From Symbiodinium sp. CCMP2592 (taxonomy: Eukaryota; Sar; Dinophyceae; Suessiales; Symbiodiniaceae), in NCBI GenBank assembly GCA_905221615.1, contig CAJNDT010005874.1:62001-126000 (forward strand): a stretch of 64,000 bases of DNA, read 5' to 3'. Under the pieces are notes generated by a model. That model saw nothing but the letters and a program-made list of their open reading frames with translations. It searched no databases and had not been told where the DNA came from. Shown here piece by piece: positions 28,763 through 45,046 of the stretch (positions within the stretch are counted from its first letter, which is position 1; every line of letters starts with the position of its first letter). The translations under genes and the position numbers were made by a program.

Positions 28763-31300
28763 ATGGCGACCGGTGCAACTGGACCGCCCCCGGGTTTCGA
28801 GGGCACCGATGGTGAAGGTTCTGTCGAGCCACCTGAAGTACCACCGACCCCCTTTCTTGGTCGGCGAGGGGATCGAGACTCCGCGGACGATCGTCAAGTT
28901 TCTGAGTCGGACAGTGGATCGCGCGGCCGTCGAGCCGAGCAAGCAGCTGAGGCTGGGGATCAGCATCAGCCTGGGAGCTCCACTCAGCCTGAGTGGAATG
29001 TGGGAGTGAAGCAATGCACCATGACTGGAACACCGGCGATGCTGTGGGCAATGCGTACGAGTCTGAGCAGGGCCCACGTGCAGGACCCGCTTCTACCGGG
29101 AGAAGATCGAGCTGGAGTGCTTCTACTAGTGATCCCTGGCACAACGGGGAGCCTGATCCTTGGCAACAGCGAGACGATGGGCTGTTGACGAGATGGAATG
29201 ATGGCCACGGCGGCGGCCGTTGGCCGCACTCTGCCGAGGCGAGCAGCTGGGACAACGACCGCTACAAGGACGTCGGCGATCGCCGTTGGAACACCAACTG
29301 GAGCGGCGAGCGGGGATGGCGCGATGATCGAGCACGAGACGGCGACCAAGGAGACCGTTGGGACGGTCACCGGGCAGATGGTCGAGACCTCTTCGGGCGA
29401 GTACGCGATCAGGGAGACCTACGAGCCATCCCAGGCGATGAGTGGCAGAGGCGCGATCAAGGAGGACAATGGGGGCACGATCAAGTGATCCATCGCCGTG
29501 CTCCCTGGGCAGATGGTCGAGATACCCTCGGGCGACAACGCGATCATGGAGACCGACACGGCGGATGGGACGAGGGCAAGCGCCCAGATGACCCGGATCG
29601 TGGTTGGGAGTCTGGAGGGAACGTCTTTCGGCCAGGCTGGTACAACGACGACTACAACGTCAAGCGAGGCTTCGGGCGAGCGTCCGAAAAGTTGTCGGTG
29701 CCTGCGTTCACTGCCGAGGAATCCGAGGACCTAGGTGGCAGCGCGAGGGTATCTACGACAGGTCGCCGCCTGGCGGCAGATGACTTACCTTCCTGCAAAT
29801 CAGCAAGGCCTGGTTTTATACCAGGCTTTGGGAGGCAAGGCTTGGATTGCGGCCGAGGAGCTTTCAGTCCATCGTCTTGGCGAGGACGACGGGATAGAGT
29901 ACCTCATCTCGTGGATAACTGCGAGGTTCCTGGACTTGGAGGTTGCTCGCATAGGCAAGGCCTTCAGTGACTACTTCAGGAAGATGAGGCGTCGCCCCGG
30001 GCAAACGATCAGGGAGTACAACTCTGAGTATGATCGCCTTTTCGGGAGACTACGGGAAGTCGGTTGCAACTTACCACAGGAGGCGGCCGCATGGATGTAT
30101 ACCTGGACCGACTTCAGCTGGAGGAAGGCCAGGAGCTCAACATCCTCGCCTCAGTGGGCAACAAGTACGATCGCGGCCAACGCAAACCCTGGGAGGGCTC
30201 GGGCACTCGAGCTAAGCGGACCAACTACGCGCACGTCACCGACTACCTCGGCGACGAGGACACCGACGGCGAGAATGGCGACGAGGACGAGTGCATCCCA
30301 GAAGAAGTGGCAGAGGCATGGGCAACGTGGCAGTCTGCCAAGGAGAAGTACCGGAACCAGAAGGCCGCGAGGGGCTACCAGCCGGAGACAGAGAGACCGC
30401 CGCGCCCGGCGGTCAGCGATGGTGGCTGCGACCATGGTGATGATCGCGACCATGGACGAGAGGCCCGACTCAAGGCCATGAAGGCGAAGAGCTTCTGCAG
30501 TGGCTGCGGAAGAAAGGGGCACTGGCACAAGGACTCCAGTTGCCCGCTCAGTCGTGATGATGGCGGGAACAAGGGAGGCGGAGCTGCCAAACATGTTGCG
30601 ATGACTTCTGCAGTGACCCATGTTCTACCTGCTGGCGTGTATGCATGCCGACATGTTCGTGATGAACTTCTACTTGGCATAACAGATGATACCGCTTGCG
30701 CCCGCACTGTGGCAGGAACTCAATGGGCTCCAGGCCTACACCGACCTTCTTCAGGATCAAGGCCAGCGACCGGAGCTCAGGAAAGAGACGGAAGCCTACA
30801 GGTTCGGCACCGGGAAGATCCACTACAGCTCCTTCTACGTGATCCTGAATTTCGAGCTCGGCGACTCGGTGGTGCAAGTGAGAACATCGATCATCCCAGG
30901 GGACATACCACTACTTCTCTCTCGCACCGTCCTTGGGAAGTTGGGGATGATCTATGATGTAGAGGGCGGGACAGCTGATTTCTCGAAGGTCGGCCTGAAG
31001 TCCTATCGCTTGCTCACCACGCCATCCGGGCATCCGGCGATCCCAATCACCCCGGCAAAGACCTCAGCGCCACACCAGTGCTCCAGATCGAGGATCTCAG
31101 ACTGCAGCCCAAGGCTCCTGTCCCAAAGACCCCGCAACTCACCAGAATCTTTCCTGAGAAGAAGCTTGATCCAGCTGTGAAGGATATGCTCAGGAAAGCA
31201 GGCGAAAGCACCAGACGCCTACTGCATGCTCGCGCGACGATCGCTACAAGAAGCTGGTCGCTAGCCTGAAGGAGCAGACGGCCGAAAAGGAGGTGGGGCA
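28763..31300 (+). pseudogene. Second Ty1/copia element: Gag and aspartic protease, frame-broken
   Basis: ATG 28763 begins a Pro/Gly-rich Gag N-terminus (MATGATGPPPGFEGTDGEG). The frame changes near 28985 to the ORF 28993-29970, rich in RDQGD/WDD repeats. It changes again near 29735 to a capsid-like helical region (LVLYQALGGKAWIAAEEL ... REYNSEYDRLFGRL) and near 30064 to the C-terminal Gag. A CCHC knuckle (C-x2-C-x4-H-x5-C: CSGCGRKGHWHKDSSC) precedes a protease-like DTACARTVAG. The segment IPGDIPLLLSRTVLGKLGM (30686 frame) is typical of the retropepsin C-terminal half. It then reads FPEKKLDPAVKDML before entering a GA microsatellite. The continuation of this polyprotein lies inverted at 33258-32403. 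Confidence 0.75.
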
Positions 31301-31327
31301 CGAGACGGAGATTCCGAGAGAGACAAC

Positions 31328-31571
<244 letters not shown>

Positions 31572-32402
31572 GCCCATAGTTCGGTGGCGATCTCCTTCTC
31601 GTCGCAATCTTCTCCACATGCCGCTTGGGCATAGATCGCCTGCAGCCACCCTGGCCATAGGCCCGCATGCAGATATCCGAACCCTCGGGCTTCCAGCGGC
31701 CCAACATATCGCTTCGGCGGGAGGGATGGAGTGCAAGTCCGGTGGGGAGCACCGCCCTCTCGCTGTGCTCCGACCAATAGCTCCTAGCCACGATCGGCAC
31801 ACCGGCCTTTGCCAGCAAGCCTGCCATAGCCACCATCGCCTCCGCATAGGTCGCCATCTTCTTCTCCAGAGGTAGTCTGTGGGGTAGCCAGCATAGCTCT
31901 TCAGGGGGTTGAAACCCTCGCTTAGCCAGGCCGGCCTCTCGAAGTAGGCCTTCTCCGAGATGCAGACCTGTGGCTCCTTTATTATCCTTTATCCTCCGGG
32001 TAGCCCCCGTGGTCTTCGTTTTACGCAGGATGGTGGTTAGCCTTCCCTCTCGCACTCCTCCGGGATCATAGCCTGGAGGTCCGACCAACGGAGGATAGCC
32101 CAGACCTTGACTGGCTTAGCTGAGCCCATATCCTCCAGCCAATGCCTTTCGAACTATCCAAGACTTGTTTCCCAGCGCACCAGCATCGCCGCCGGGTAGC
32201 GAGGTGCCCTCTTGGTCCAGGGCGCCTTCCAGGATAGCCTTTCCACCACCGTATCCTTGACCGCCCAGACCAGGCGGCCTGCTGTGGTTCTACTTGCCGG
32301 GTCAAACTCTGCCTCTCCATCCAGCCATAGCCTTGAGGATAGCTTCTGGAACTGTCCTTCCACAGGGCCGTCGCCCCTCGCCAAGATGTAGTCTGCGAGG
32401 TC
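31572..32402 (-). pseudogene. Second YR-retrotransposon fragment: tyrosine recombinase
   Basis: Reading minus, this begins at LADYILARGDGP (compare LADYIMARGDEP in the first copy). Through several frame changes it contains ILRWSDLQAM (catalytic Arg), RKTKTTGATRRIKD, YWSEHSERAVLPTGL (HxxR) and DMLGRWKPEGSDIC followed by RAYG (Trp and Tyr). All five catalytic positions survive, but the frame breaks at least three times. Homology stops abruptly at about 31572, after EKEIATEL. The missing C-terminus is on the opposite strand at 33264-33443. Confidence 0.85.
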
Positions 32403-33258
32403 CACCCGCTCCAGTTCCTGTTGGAACCACCGGGCGTAGCGCACCAGATCGGGGTGGCAATTCTGGGAGCTGCCCACTTCTCGAAGGGCCCAACGACCAT
32501 AGTCCGATGGGATCTCCTGGTACTCGGACCCACGCCAGCGTCCGATTGTCATCAGGGTGTTCGCCGGCGTCGCGGTGTGCTCGCGGATCAGCTTCAGGAG
32601 GATGCCCTTGGTGACCTTGCTGGGGTACTCGACTCCCAGCTCGTCCGCCTTCTTGCGGAGGTCCGGAAGGTTCACAGGGAGTTGATCTTCTTCATGCGGT
32701 CGTGAAGGTCCCCCTCGCCGTTCAATTCCTGTTGCTCGCGGATCACAGCCTTCAGTTCCACCGCAGTCCACTTCGGGTGAACTGTCATCCCCAAGCGCAT
32801 TGCTTCCTCGAGGAGTTGGGGCTTGAGCATCCTGCCCAGCGGTGTTGGCTTCTTGTCGTTCTCGCATCGAGGGCTGCCGCTCATTACCTCATTACCTTGA
32901 GGCGCACGACGCAAAGGGGGGCCGGGAATTTGCTGTTTGTACAGCACGGTCCTTCCGATCCAGAGCAACGGGAAAGAAGGTTCTTCACAGCGATCAACTT
33001 CCCAATAGTCTACCGTTGACTCTAGCCATCTGCGCGAACTGCAACATGTACACTCAGTCATGCGTGCCCTGCCCAAAGTCGCAACCAACATGTCTTTCAT
33101 GATCGTGCTGCCAGTTCTCCAAGTTGAGGGATTATACATTGCTCGTCGGGGTACAACATGTATTCTCATCCATGACGAGGGGGTTTCTAACCAAAAGTCA
33201 CGATCAAGTTCGGTTTGTTCCCACCACGTGTAGAAGGAATCAAGTTGCAACCTGTCTT
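32403..33258 (-). pseudogene. Second copia element, inverted continuation after the protease
   Basis: Reading minus from 33258: LTSQDRLQLDSFYTWWEQ, DRDFWLETPSSWMRIHVVPR and YNPSTWRTGS. Another frame follows with KADELGVEYPSKVTKGIL and LMTIGRWRGSEYQ, ending RYARWFQQELER just before the YR fragment. By composition and order it continues the copia polyprotein that ends at about 31260 on the + strand, so this segment has been turned around. No catalytic residues of integrase are present in this part. Confidence 0.65.
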
Positions 33259-33263
33259 GACTA

Positions 33264-33443
33264 GTCAGGACGGGCAAGCTTGGAGAGGAAGGTGCAGAGC
33301 GCCTGGCAAAGGATATGCGAGCAGACTGGGATGCAGAGGTCATTGGCGAGGCCGTGGCGGACGCGGAGATTCCGGACCCCGACCCGGTGGAGCTGGATAA
33401 GGAGAATGACGGCTCGGAGGGCGATAGTGAAGGCGAGCTATAA
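33264..33443 (+). pseudogene. Recombinase C-terminus of the second YR fragment
   Basis: The + frame VRTGKLGEEGAERLAKDMRA continues to DNDGSEGDSEGEL-like acidic sequence and a TAA at 33441-33443. It matches the first copy's C-terminus (FRTGKASEQEAEKLSGELRREW...). The rest of that recombinase is on the other strand at 31572-32402. Confidence 0.75.
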
Positions 33444-34324
33444 GGGGTCCCGGTGGAACAACACCGCCCGGCAGTTGCTTAAGAAGAAGGACCCGCCGAG
33501 CCGGAGGGCGAGCAGGCCGGGGACGGGCGGGGCTACCGTTTCTACCCTGGGGGTGCCGGGAGGGTATGACTGCCCGGGCGGGGATAGAAAAGTTGGTGGC
33601 TGGGTGGGCGGGTTTTGCATGACATGGGCTAACTACCTTCCTTCCCAGGGGGGTCCTCGGGGCGGGGAAGAAAGGAGAGAGGAGAGGAGAGAACCACGTT
33701 CTTGCACTTGTGCTGTCTTGGTAAAGGGCTAGTGCTTGCGTTTAAAGTGCTAGTGCGGCTACGCTTGCGTAAAGGGCTAGTGCGTGTGGCTGTGCTTGTG
33801 TAAAATTGGCTAGTGCGAGGGCATGCGAGCATGTTGTTGCGTCCATGTTGGCTAGAGTTGCACACAAGCAGCCGCCGCGAATGGTGTGGCTAGCCTGGAG
33901 GTAACGGGCCAGGAAGCTTTTCTGTTAGGCTAGGTTTTCCCTTGGTAAAGGCCACCTACGGCTTCCATAACCTGCTTTAAAGCGGGTTGATTGTCAGGTA
34001 CCGGGTTATTGACCAACTTGTGGAAAGTACCTGGTTCTTCAACATAAAACCTGGTTTTATCCTGGAACCTGGTTTCTTCCATTGCTGCTGGGTCGATTGA
34101 GGGTTGTAGCCGGAATTCGAAGGCACACAACCAGGCTCGAGAGGAGCCTTTGTGGTAGAATGTGGGCGAGGGCCTGCTGAAGCTGGGAGGCCTGGGCCTT
34201 GGAAGGCTTTGAATCATGCCGCTCACGAGTGGTCTGAATTTTCATAGCTGCATATCGCATGCGCAACAATCGTAGCTCCTTTTGGCTTCAGGGCTCGTTT
34301 TGTGATTTCCTCGAGTTTGGGGTC
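33444..34324 (+). other. Non-coding YR-element remnant and flank
   Basis: 33640-33930 repeats the order of features seen at 6230-6440: purine-rich tract, CACGTTCTTGCACTTG, CTGTCTTG, GGCTAGTG words and AGCTTTTCT. It therefore derives from the same internal region. From about 33960 an ACCTGGTT-rich repeat (several AAAACCTGGTTTT-like copies) takes over; similar words occur at 61010-61065. Confidence 0.6.
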
Positions 34325-37300
34325 ATGGCGGGACCCAAGTTCGATGCGGAAGGCTTGAGAGATGAGTGGGATGCGATTGAAGCCATCCGAATCCGCCTGC
34401 GCTCCGGGAAACCTTTGCTTGATGGTACAATGTCCGAATACTCGATCAACAGATGCAAGGCAAATCGGGATGTCATGATTCCTCTATTGCTTCGCTCTGT
34501 GGCCTCTGATCACAAGCGCCCAGAGGTGGAGCTTCTGAGAGAAGAGATCGAAAATTTGCTGATGATGAATCAGAGAGAGTTTTCGGAGTCGCATATTGAT
34601 GATATGGCATGGGAATTGCGCAAACTTCTTATTTTCATCAAGCGGAAAACCCAGCGACACGAGGTTTCCTTAGCTTCCCGGCTGGATTCAGTTTTTTGCC
34701 ATGTATCGTATGCATACGTATGTACATTAGAACCGGCTGTACTAGCTTCAAAGCTGGGCCCTTATAAGCTTCCACATCCCAGGATCCGGATTTCCAGGAT
34801 ATGTGCCTCATCCTGAACCCGGATTTGCAGGCTCGGGCACCGGATTTTTTTCTAAGCCAGGTTCATCTTCAGTGTCTTCGTCGGTGCTCACAGCTTGACT
34901 TGTCTGTGTGTGTGTGTGTGTGTGTGTTACTCTAGCTGTGTGTCAATTCGTAGCTATCTAGAGTCGAGTTCTTAAAGCTTTTTATAAGATTTATATGGGG
35001 CTTGCCAGGGTTTAGCCTAAGATCGTACCGACCCGGTGCTCAGCAGGAGCTTGTCGACGCGCGCCGTCGGCCTGCAGCCGAGGACATTCATGCATGCGTG
35101 CATCACACATATAGAGAGTTGCACGTCTGGGGAATATACATGTGTTTGCAGCATGCATTCATTGTACATCGAGGAGTCGCCTGATGATGATGCTGGTGCA
35201 ACAAGTGATCCAGAAAACCCTGACCCCAGACCAAGTGCAGCATCAAATCCGGCAGCTACGACTACAACGCCGACGAGCACAGCTTCGATGACTCCCCCAA
35301 CGGTGGCACCCAATCCACCTACTAGTGATGCTAGTGTAGAAGCGGCTCCAGTGCCGGCCCCAGTGGTTGCAGAGACGGGTCCAGCTCCGATCAGTGCCCC
35401 AGCGTGTGCAGAGACGGGTCCAGCTCCGATCAGTGCCCCAGCGGGTGCAGAGACGGGTCCAGCTCCGATCAGTGCCCCAGCGGTGACCCCCAATCGACCT
35501 GCTAATGCATCAGATTCGGTGCCACTCCCAGCGAGTCCTGCAGCGCAAGCCCACCCGTGACGCCTCCCCCACGAGCTTCGACCAGCATCCCGGTTGCATG
35601 CAGGATAATATTGATTGAGTGGGATTCGTTTTGATCAGCACACGATGGTTGCAAATTCTGCTTCAAAACCCTGATGTGGCAATGATTGGTTTGGTATTCG
35701 GTTTCCATGCTGCATGCTATTCAGGATCTCCTTCCGGGCCGACTCCGGACGAGGACAAAACCCTTGCCCCGGATGAGGTCGAGAATCGCCGACGACAGCT
35801 GTTGAATAAGCAAAGGATTTTGCAGGCACAGTTGAGCTTGCAGACGCTTCTTAGCTCGATCTTCTGCATTTTACGATTGCTCGATGTTTGCGAATGTGAA
35901 TAATTCGATACGAGTGAAAGCACTTCTGCAACATCAGGAATTAGTTTATTGTTCGATCCATTTGCGATTACCGGTTGTGTGTAAGGCTTCGGAATGCAAA
36001 GATGCGGGCCTCTGCGCCCCCAGCTGCTGTGAGCTCTCCGGCTCCTCCGGTGGCCACTCCTGTGGCGACAAGTGACTTATCGAATAATTGTCAGTGTCGC
36101 ATAGTGTCACAGCCTTTGGCTTCAATTAGAACTCCACATTTGGAGTTGGTGGGTGTCCTGTTGCAAACCATATCCCAGGATCCCTGGACTCTGACGAGAC
36201 CCAAGTGATGGACATGTTTGATTGCCCTACCCCAACTGAGCATGCTGTTCCTTGTGACTTGGCCATCGACAAAAGCTTGCCAGCTGATTTCCTTCGTGAT
36301 CAGTATCAGCACGGTGTGGATGCTCATGCAACCCCAACACGACTGTTGTTTGCTGCAGAAACCGAGCCGATTGCTGAAGCCCGATTGCTAAAGCAGCCGA
36401 GCTGCCTGCTGAAGCACCCGAGCCAATCGCTGAAGCACCCGAGCCGAGTGCTGAAACACCCCAGCCGATGGATCCTCTCCATGATGATGAGCCCATTCCG
36501 GATGAGTCGAAGGAGGCATGTTGCAGCCATGCATGCAATATGTTGCTGATCTATCATTGACTAGCTCTGGTATGCTCTTCTACAGGGTATGAGTTCGGCT
36601 TTTGTGAACAGTTTGACAGCCATTCCCATCATTGCTCATCTTTATATGGCTCTGTAGTCATGCCAGTGATGGACTTCACAACCGGGCTGCAATAGGATTT
36701 ATGTTCAGCCCCACATAAATCTGAACTCGATTCTCGCCTCTGTATCTCGGCAGGTGCTTTCTCGGCGCGAGCAGCTTGGCCTGCGCAAACGCAAGAAGGA
36801 CGTGAACAAGCTGGCCAAGGCCAAGAAGCCAGCTCCCAAGGAGAAGGTTAAGCGCAAGAAGTCAGGGCTGTGTAAATTGCGCCGAAGCAAGCAGGCCTTG
36901 AAATCCGTGGCTTCCGGCAGTGGGGATCCGATGCCCGACGGTGATACTGAGGCCTGGTGGTCACGAGCAGACCACTGGGTTTGGGATGATGAGATGAACA
37001 ATTATGTGAAGCTCGAGAAGGGTGATGGCTACATTAGTGTCCAGACACCTGAGGATCATGATGATGCTGCTAAGCCTGCTAAGAAGGTCAAGACCAAATG
37101 CAGGGTCAGAGGGAAGACCCCGGAGGCTGAGCCCGAGGAGTTGGAAGAGTGTGCCGCCCCGACCCCGAAGCCGAAAGCAAAGGCGAAGTCCAAAGCAAAA
37201 GCTTCCCCGAAGGCTTCCCCGAAGGCTTCCCCGAAAGGTGCTGCAAAGGCGAAGGCCAAAGCAAAATCCAAGTCGAAGTCCAAAGCAGAAGCTTCCCCAA

Positions 37301-37911
37301 AGGCTTCCCCGAAAGGCGTTGCAAAGGCTAGCAAGAAGGGCGGCCGTCGACCCAGGGCATCGTCAGTTGCGGCTTACGATGTTGAGGAGCGCGATGTGGA
37401 GTGGATTTCCGATTGGGTTCGGGAGTCAAATCTCACAGGGTCTCTCGATGAGTTCAAGCTGTCTGTCCGGCCCTTCCTCCCCGACAATTCGTTTGGATAC
37501 CGGTGCAACATCTACTGGACAACGGCTAAGTGCGGTGTGACACTGAGATTCACGGATGAGTCTGGTGAGAAGAAGCAAACCGATCTCGTGACGTTTGGCT
37601 TTGGCAAGACACGCCTAGCAACAGCTGTTGCGATTTCCTGTGCCTGTTCCGTTGCAGTTTGGTTGCATTGAGACTAAATAGAGTTCACCTATGCATGTAA
37701 ACATACCACTGTCGAGCTTCTGTCACTTCTACGAAAAGTATCCCAACAGGCCCCGTATGAATTCATAAAAAAAATACCTGATTCCCAGGTACAGCACCTC
37801 CAGCAGGAGGAGATCGTGGACCCGGAAAGCGAGGAGATCCTGCCGGTCATCGACTATTGGAAGACAGCCGGCCGTGTTACTTTCGATAACCTGGAGCATG
37901 AAGGGCTGTAG
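34325..37911 (+). CDS. Multi-exon dinoflagellate-type gene with Pro/Ala repeats and a basic SPK-rich region
   Basis: ATG 34325 starts exon 1 (MAGPKFDAEGLRDEWDAIEA), helical to about 34668. Further exon candidates: 35150-35560 (Pro/Ala-rich, with three units of a 36-base repeat ETGPAPISAPA), 35725-35850 (PTPDEDKTLAPDEVENRRRQL), 36200-36520 (EAPEPIAEAPEPSAETPQPM, one-base shift inside) and 36754-37670. The last is large and basic at first (RKRKKDVNKLAKAKKPAPKE), has ASPKASPKASPKG repeats and ends in a globular part (DNSFGYRCNIYWTTAKCG). A final exon at about 37792-37911 reads LQQEEIVDPESEEILPVIDY and stops at TAG. Function is unknown. SPK repeats are typical of DNA- or RNA-binding tails, so a chromatin or nucleolar role is a guess. 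Confidence 0.6.
35371..35480 (+). repeat. 36-base tandem repeat (three units)
   Basis: GAGACGGGTCCAGCTCCGAT-type units separated by AGTGCCCCAGCG(T/G)GTGCA, coding ETGPAPISAPA three times. Confidence 0.9.
37185..37335 (+). repeat. SPK/KA tandem coding repeats
   Basis: Repeats of AAGGCTTCCCC (Lys-Ala-Ser-Pro) alternate with AAAGCAAA and AAGTCCAAA, giving Lys/Ala/Ser-Pro-Lys-rich protein. Confidence 0.9.
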
Positions 37912-40247
37912 GCGATTCCAGTGAAATCAGACTACATCAATTTCGGCACATGGATCCTTGACATGCCAGCATGGCCGAATGCCGGGGCATGACATTCTTG
38001 GTAGCTGTGCGTAGCTCATGCCAGGGTTGTGCATTGCTGTAGGATGAATAGTAGCGCTGTGCTCGCCTCCGAGTTTTGTGGCATCCGCCATTCAACGGCA
38101 CTGAAGATGTTAACCATGCAAAGCATATGTACGACCGGCCCAATGTAGCTGTGTAAAGTTTTGCCGTGATGGTGGGCGATGCAGCATCACTTCGCAGATG
38201 CTCGGTGGTGCAGCGATAAGAGTTGCATCATCGTTTTTCACCGAAACGGTGGATTCATTATCAGACTGCAGTCTTGGAGCATGCCGGGGTCACAGGCATC
38301 GTTGCAAAACCTGCGGATTCGTGTTTGTGTGCACTGACAAGAACAGTCGACGTTGCTGCTAGAAGTCCATGCACGTACTCAATGCATTCACCATCAGCCA
38401 GATATCTCTGAATGCATTAATCCCGCGTTGCCGCATAGATCTAGAAACGATCTCTTCGGCCCGGGTCATCATGGGCCGCAGACGGCGCACGACTCGAAGG
38501 ACGACACACTCTCGACGAAGCAAGCAGCGGAAGCACAGGCTGAACCGTGTGCGAGGCATGTTTGGTGCCCGACATGTTTGCTATTGCCGTCGAAGACAGC
38601 AGTGTAATTGTGCACGAGTTCAATGCTGCATCATGTCGATCACAGCTGTGTTTGCTGTATCATGTGAACACTGCTGTCGGAATTTTCAGGCTCCGACATC
38701 CTGTGCTGAAACAAACGACACTGAAGCCTCATGTGAACTGAAGCCTGTGACTTCAAGTTGATCCTGTAGTGTCATCTAGCACTAAGCCCCCGAACCCACG
38801 AAATCTTTGGCAATCCTTCGACATAATGATCTCCGTCGATCTGCTCGTGCACAACCTGGCCGTGCTGGGCGCACCCCGTGCATTTCGGCGATATGGAATA
38901 TTGCAGAATAAGAGCAGTTGATGCTTCGCAGGGGTTTAGAACGCAGGTTTGGGGGTTTATGGGTTTAGGAGTCTGGGGGTTTAGGGGTTTCGAGCTCTGG
39001 GGCTTGAGGCTTTATAGTGTTTGCTGCGGGGTTTCTATATAATATAGGGGCTTTAAATCTAGCTAGGCCGGGGCTCCCAGTTACGTAGGGGCTCAGGGTC
39101 TATAGGTCCAGGTTGTGGGTTAATTTGGGTGCTAGGGCCAATTTGATTGTTGTGAAGCTTAACTTGGCCTATATGGGTTGAGCGAATCAGTTGGTCTGGT
39201 TGCAGCCTGGGGTTGGGTACTTTGGGAATCGGCTCCTGTGGCTTCTGTGCCTGGCTTGGGACTCGTCGCCTAGATGGCTGGCTGTCTTCACAATAACAGA
39301 CCACAGCTCCGTAACTTGCATATATATATATATATGAGATCATAAAGCTGCTAGTTGTTTCGTATGCCGAATAAGTATCACGACGACTTGTGTACCACCC
39401 GCTGCTAGAACCACTACCGTGCTAGTAGTCCACGCAATACTAGACTGGTACTGTAGTATGCTGCATCACCATACAGTAGTCTAAAAACTGCTGCTGCTGA
39501 TGATCTGGTGCCTCCTCGTGACCTGTTTCTGCTGCTGCTCCTGCTCGTGGTAGCTTAGCCTACTGTCGGTGGCTACCGTAGTGTGAAACGACATACATGT
39601 ACATACGCTCCCTCTCTATATACATACAGGTATACTATGATTGCGATGACTAGCAAATACTGATTTTGTAGCTTCCCAAGACCAACGAGTGCTTTCTGGA
39701 GGTTCTCGGGGTCCACGAACATTCCTTCCACAAACCCCAAGCAAGCCTCGGCCTTACTCAAGCCCTGTGAGCCCGCGGTCTCAACTCAGTAAATTTACAC
39801 TTCCTCAATATAGCCTCGAATTCCGAAGCCCAATCCCTGCCCGGTAGAAAATGACGACAACTTCAACAACAAAGCTGCTTATGTTGCTTGCATGAACTCA
39901 GAATGCTTTAGCAGAGACTTAGGGTGCTATATAGCTTCATGAGTTTGTAAATCTGATCGTACGAGGTATTTACATCTAACTGTGCAGATAAGCCTGATTT
40001 GATTGTTAGGCAACACCTACACATTCTTTATAGACCCTATATACAAAGACCCATAAACCCCTAAATCCTTACAAGCATCAAGCCCCAAACCCTCCCAGGG
40101 ATTCGTGCTGCTGGTCCTCATGGTGATCTGGACCGAAGGTCTGTACGATCTCAGCGAGGCCGGGCAAAGACTTTTCGTGGATGGGTTCGATCTATACGTG
40201 TCTGTGTGTGGGGATCATGGAAGCATCTAGTTGCTGTGTTGCGGCAG
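37912..40247. other. Intergenic or intronic region without a confirmed gene
   Basis: A possible exon lies at about 38440-38610 (HDSKDDTLSTKQAAEAQAEP), but competing frames are equally open. 38930-39010 is a degenerate TTTAGGG-like repeat. Short TA repeats occur at about 39322-39340. 40025-40100 contains CCCTAAA-like words. Confidence 0.4.
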
Positions 40248-43479
<3,232 letters not shown>

Positions 43480-43629
43480 CTATTTCTAGGTCATTTCGTG
43501 CAAGCCAGCTGCTGGTGTGGAAAGCGGGTTCTGGCTTTGTTAATATACATATTGCGTTTTAGAAGCGTTTTTAGCTGATTTTACATGATTTACGCACATC
43601 AGCGCTGGAAGAAAGCAGGTTGGCAGGCC

Positions 43630-43795
43630 TAAACCCGAAACCTTCCCGACCGAACCCGAAACCTTCCCGATGTAACCCGAACTCCTCCCGATGTAACCCG
43701 AATCCTTCCACCCAACCTGCTTTCTGGCAAAGCGTACGGAACCCATACAAACCCCGTAATCTCCCGAACAGAACCCGTAATCCCCCGTACTGCAA
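43630..43795. repeat. Short tandem repeats AACCCGAAACCTTCCCGA
   Basis: Four units of about 20 bases (AACCCGAAACCTTCCCGACC, AACCCGAACTCCTCCCGATG and variants) at 43630-43710, then two units of AACCCGTAATC(T/C)CCCG at 43750-43790. Confidence 0.85.
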
Positions 43796-43953
43796 AACCG
43801 GGTTTTGGGCCATGCCATTTTGGGTGCATTTTAGACACCAAATTAAAGATCCGAGCGTCCCTGAACCGTGGTTTGCCCACGTGCTGGGCGGAAGGCATCG
43901 ATCCGTCTGAATCCAAAAGGCAGGCCTCGTGAGAAGTTTCCACTCACCGCATC

Positions 43954-45013
43954 CATGGATCCTGTGGCGGTTAATTACCAATCAGATGTTGTTGTGACTT
44001 TGGAAACCCCGGTGCTCGTCATCAGCAGGCTTCAGTCAGCTTTGTCCGATCGACAGCTCAGAGCTGCCATGTCGGGCAGGTGGAGTTGTGCTACTTTAGC
44101 GCTAGGCGCCCAGGATGTTACGCAAGAGGCCCTGGCAGCAACCCCCGAAAGATCCGAAGCGGAGATCCTACGAGAACTGAAGGCCGGAGACCGTGCCAGT
44201 GCTTTTGTTTCTAGCAATATATCAGCTTACCTAGCTTTCGTGTCTGGTGTGCTGTAAATATAGTGTAGATCGGTCACCGGTTTCCATTATAGAGTCTTTA
44301 AGATCGAAGAGTAGCGAGGCCACACAATCGTGTGGGGTGATAACTTATCCACAGTGTTATAACGAAAACTCGTGTGTGTGTGTGGACGCCTATATATACA
44401 CACATATATATATATATACATATATATACATATAGATGTATACATATAGATGTATAAGCATGTGTGAGTGTGTGCATGTGCGTGTGCACGCAACTAGTCT
44501 ATCTCTCTCTTCCCATATCCATATATATATATATATATAGATCAGAACGTTTACTTTATTGTACATGTGTACAGGCATATATATACATATATATATATAT
44601 ATATATTATTCATATATATGTGTATAGATGATACGTGTGTATATATATATATATATATCTGTATATATAGACTTCTACGTGTGTGTATGTATGTATACAC
44701 ATGTATCACAGTACATATATATTACGCATGTATATATACTATGTGTATCTAAATGCACATGCTGTGCATGTTGAAAGGGAACACACACATAAACGTTTGT
44801 GTATGCATATACACAAAACGTCATGGACGCAACCATGTGCAGGTCTATGTCTGTAACATTGGATATGTATATATATATGTATATGTCGTTAGGTGTGGTA
44901 GACCTACACCCTGCATGATTACACAGACTGGCCATACGCACACACATATACATATGTGTGGAGCAAGAAAGAGAGAGAAGGTGTTCCTGGACTGTGTGCC
45001 GTATATATAAAAA

Positions 45014-45046
<33 letters not shown>

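Noticed and set aside
37056-37334. Phe/Ala/Gly-rich minus-strand ORF
   Set aside because: Antisense of the SPK-repeat coding region.
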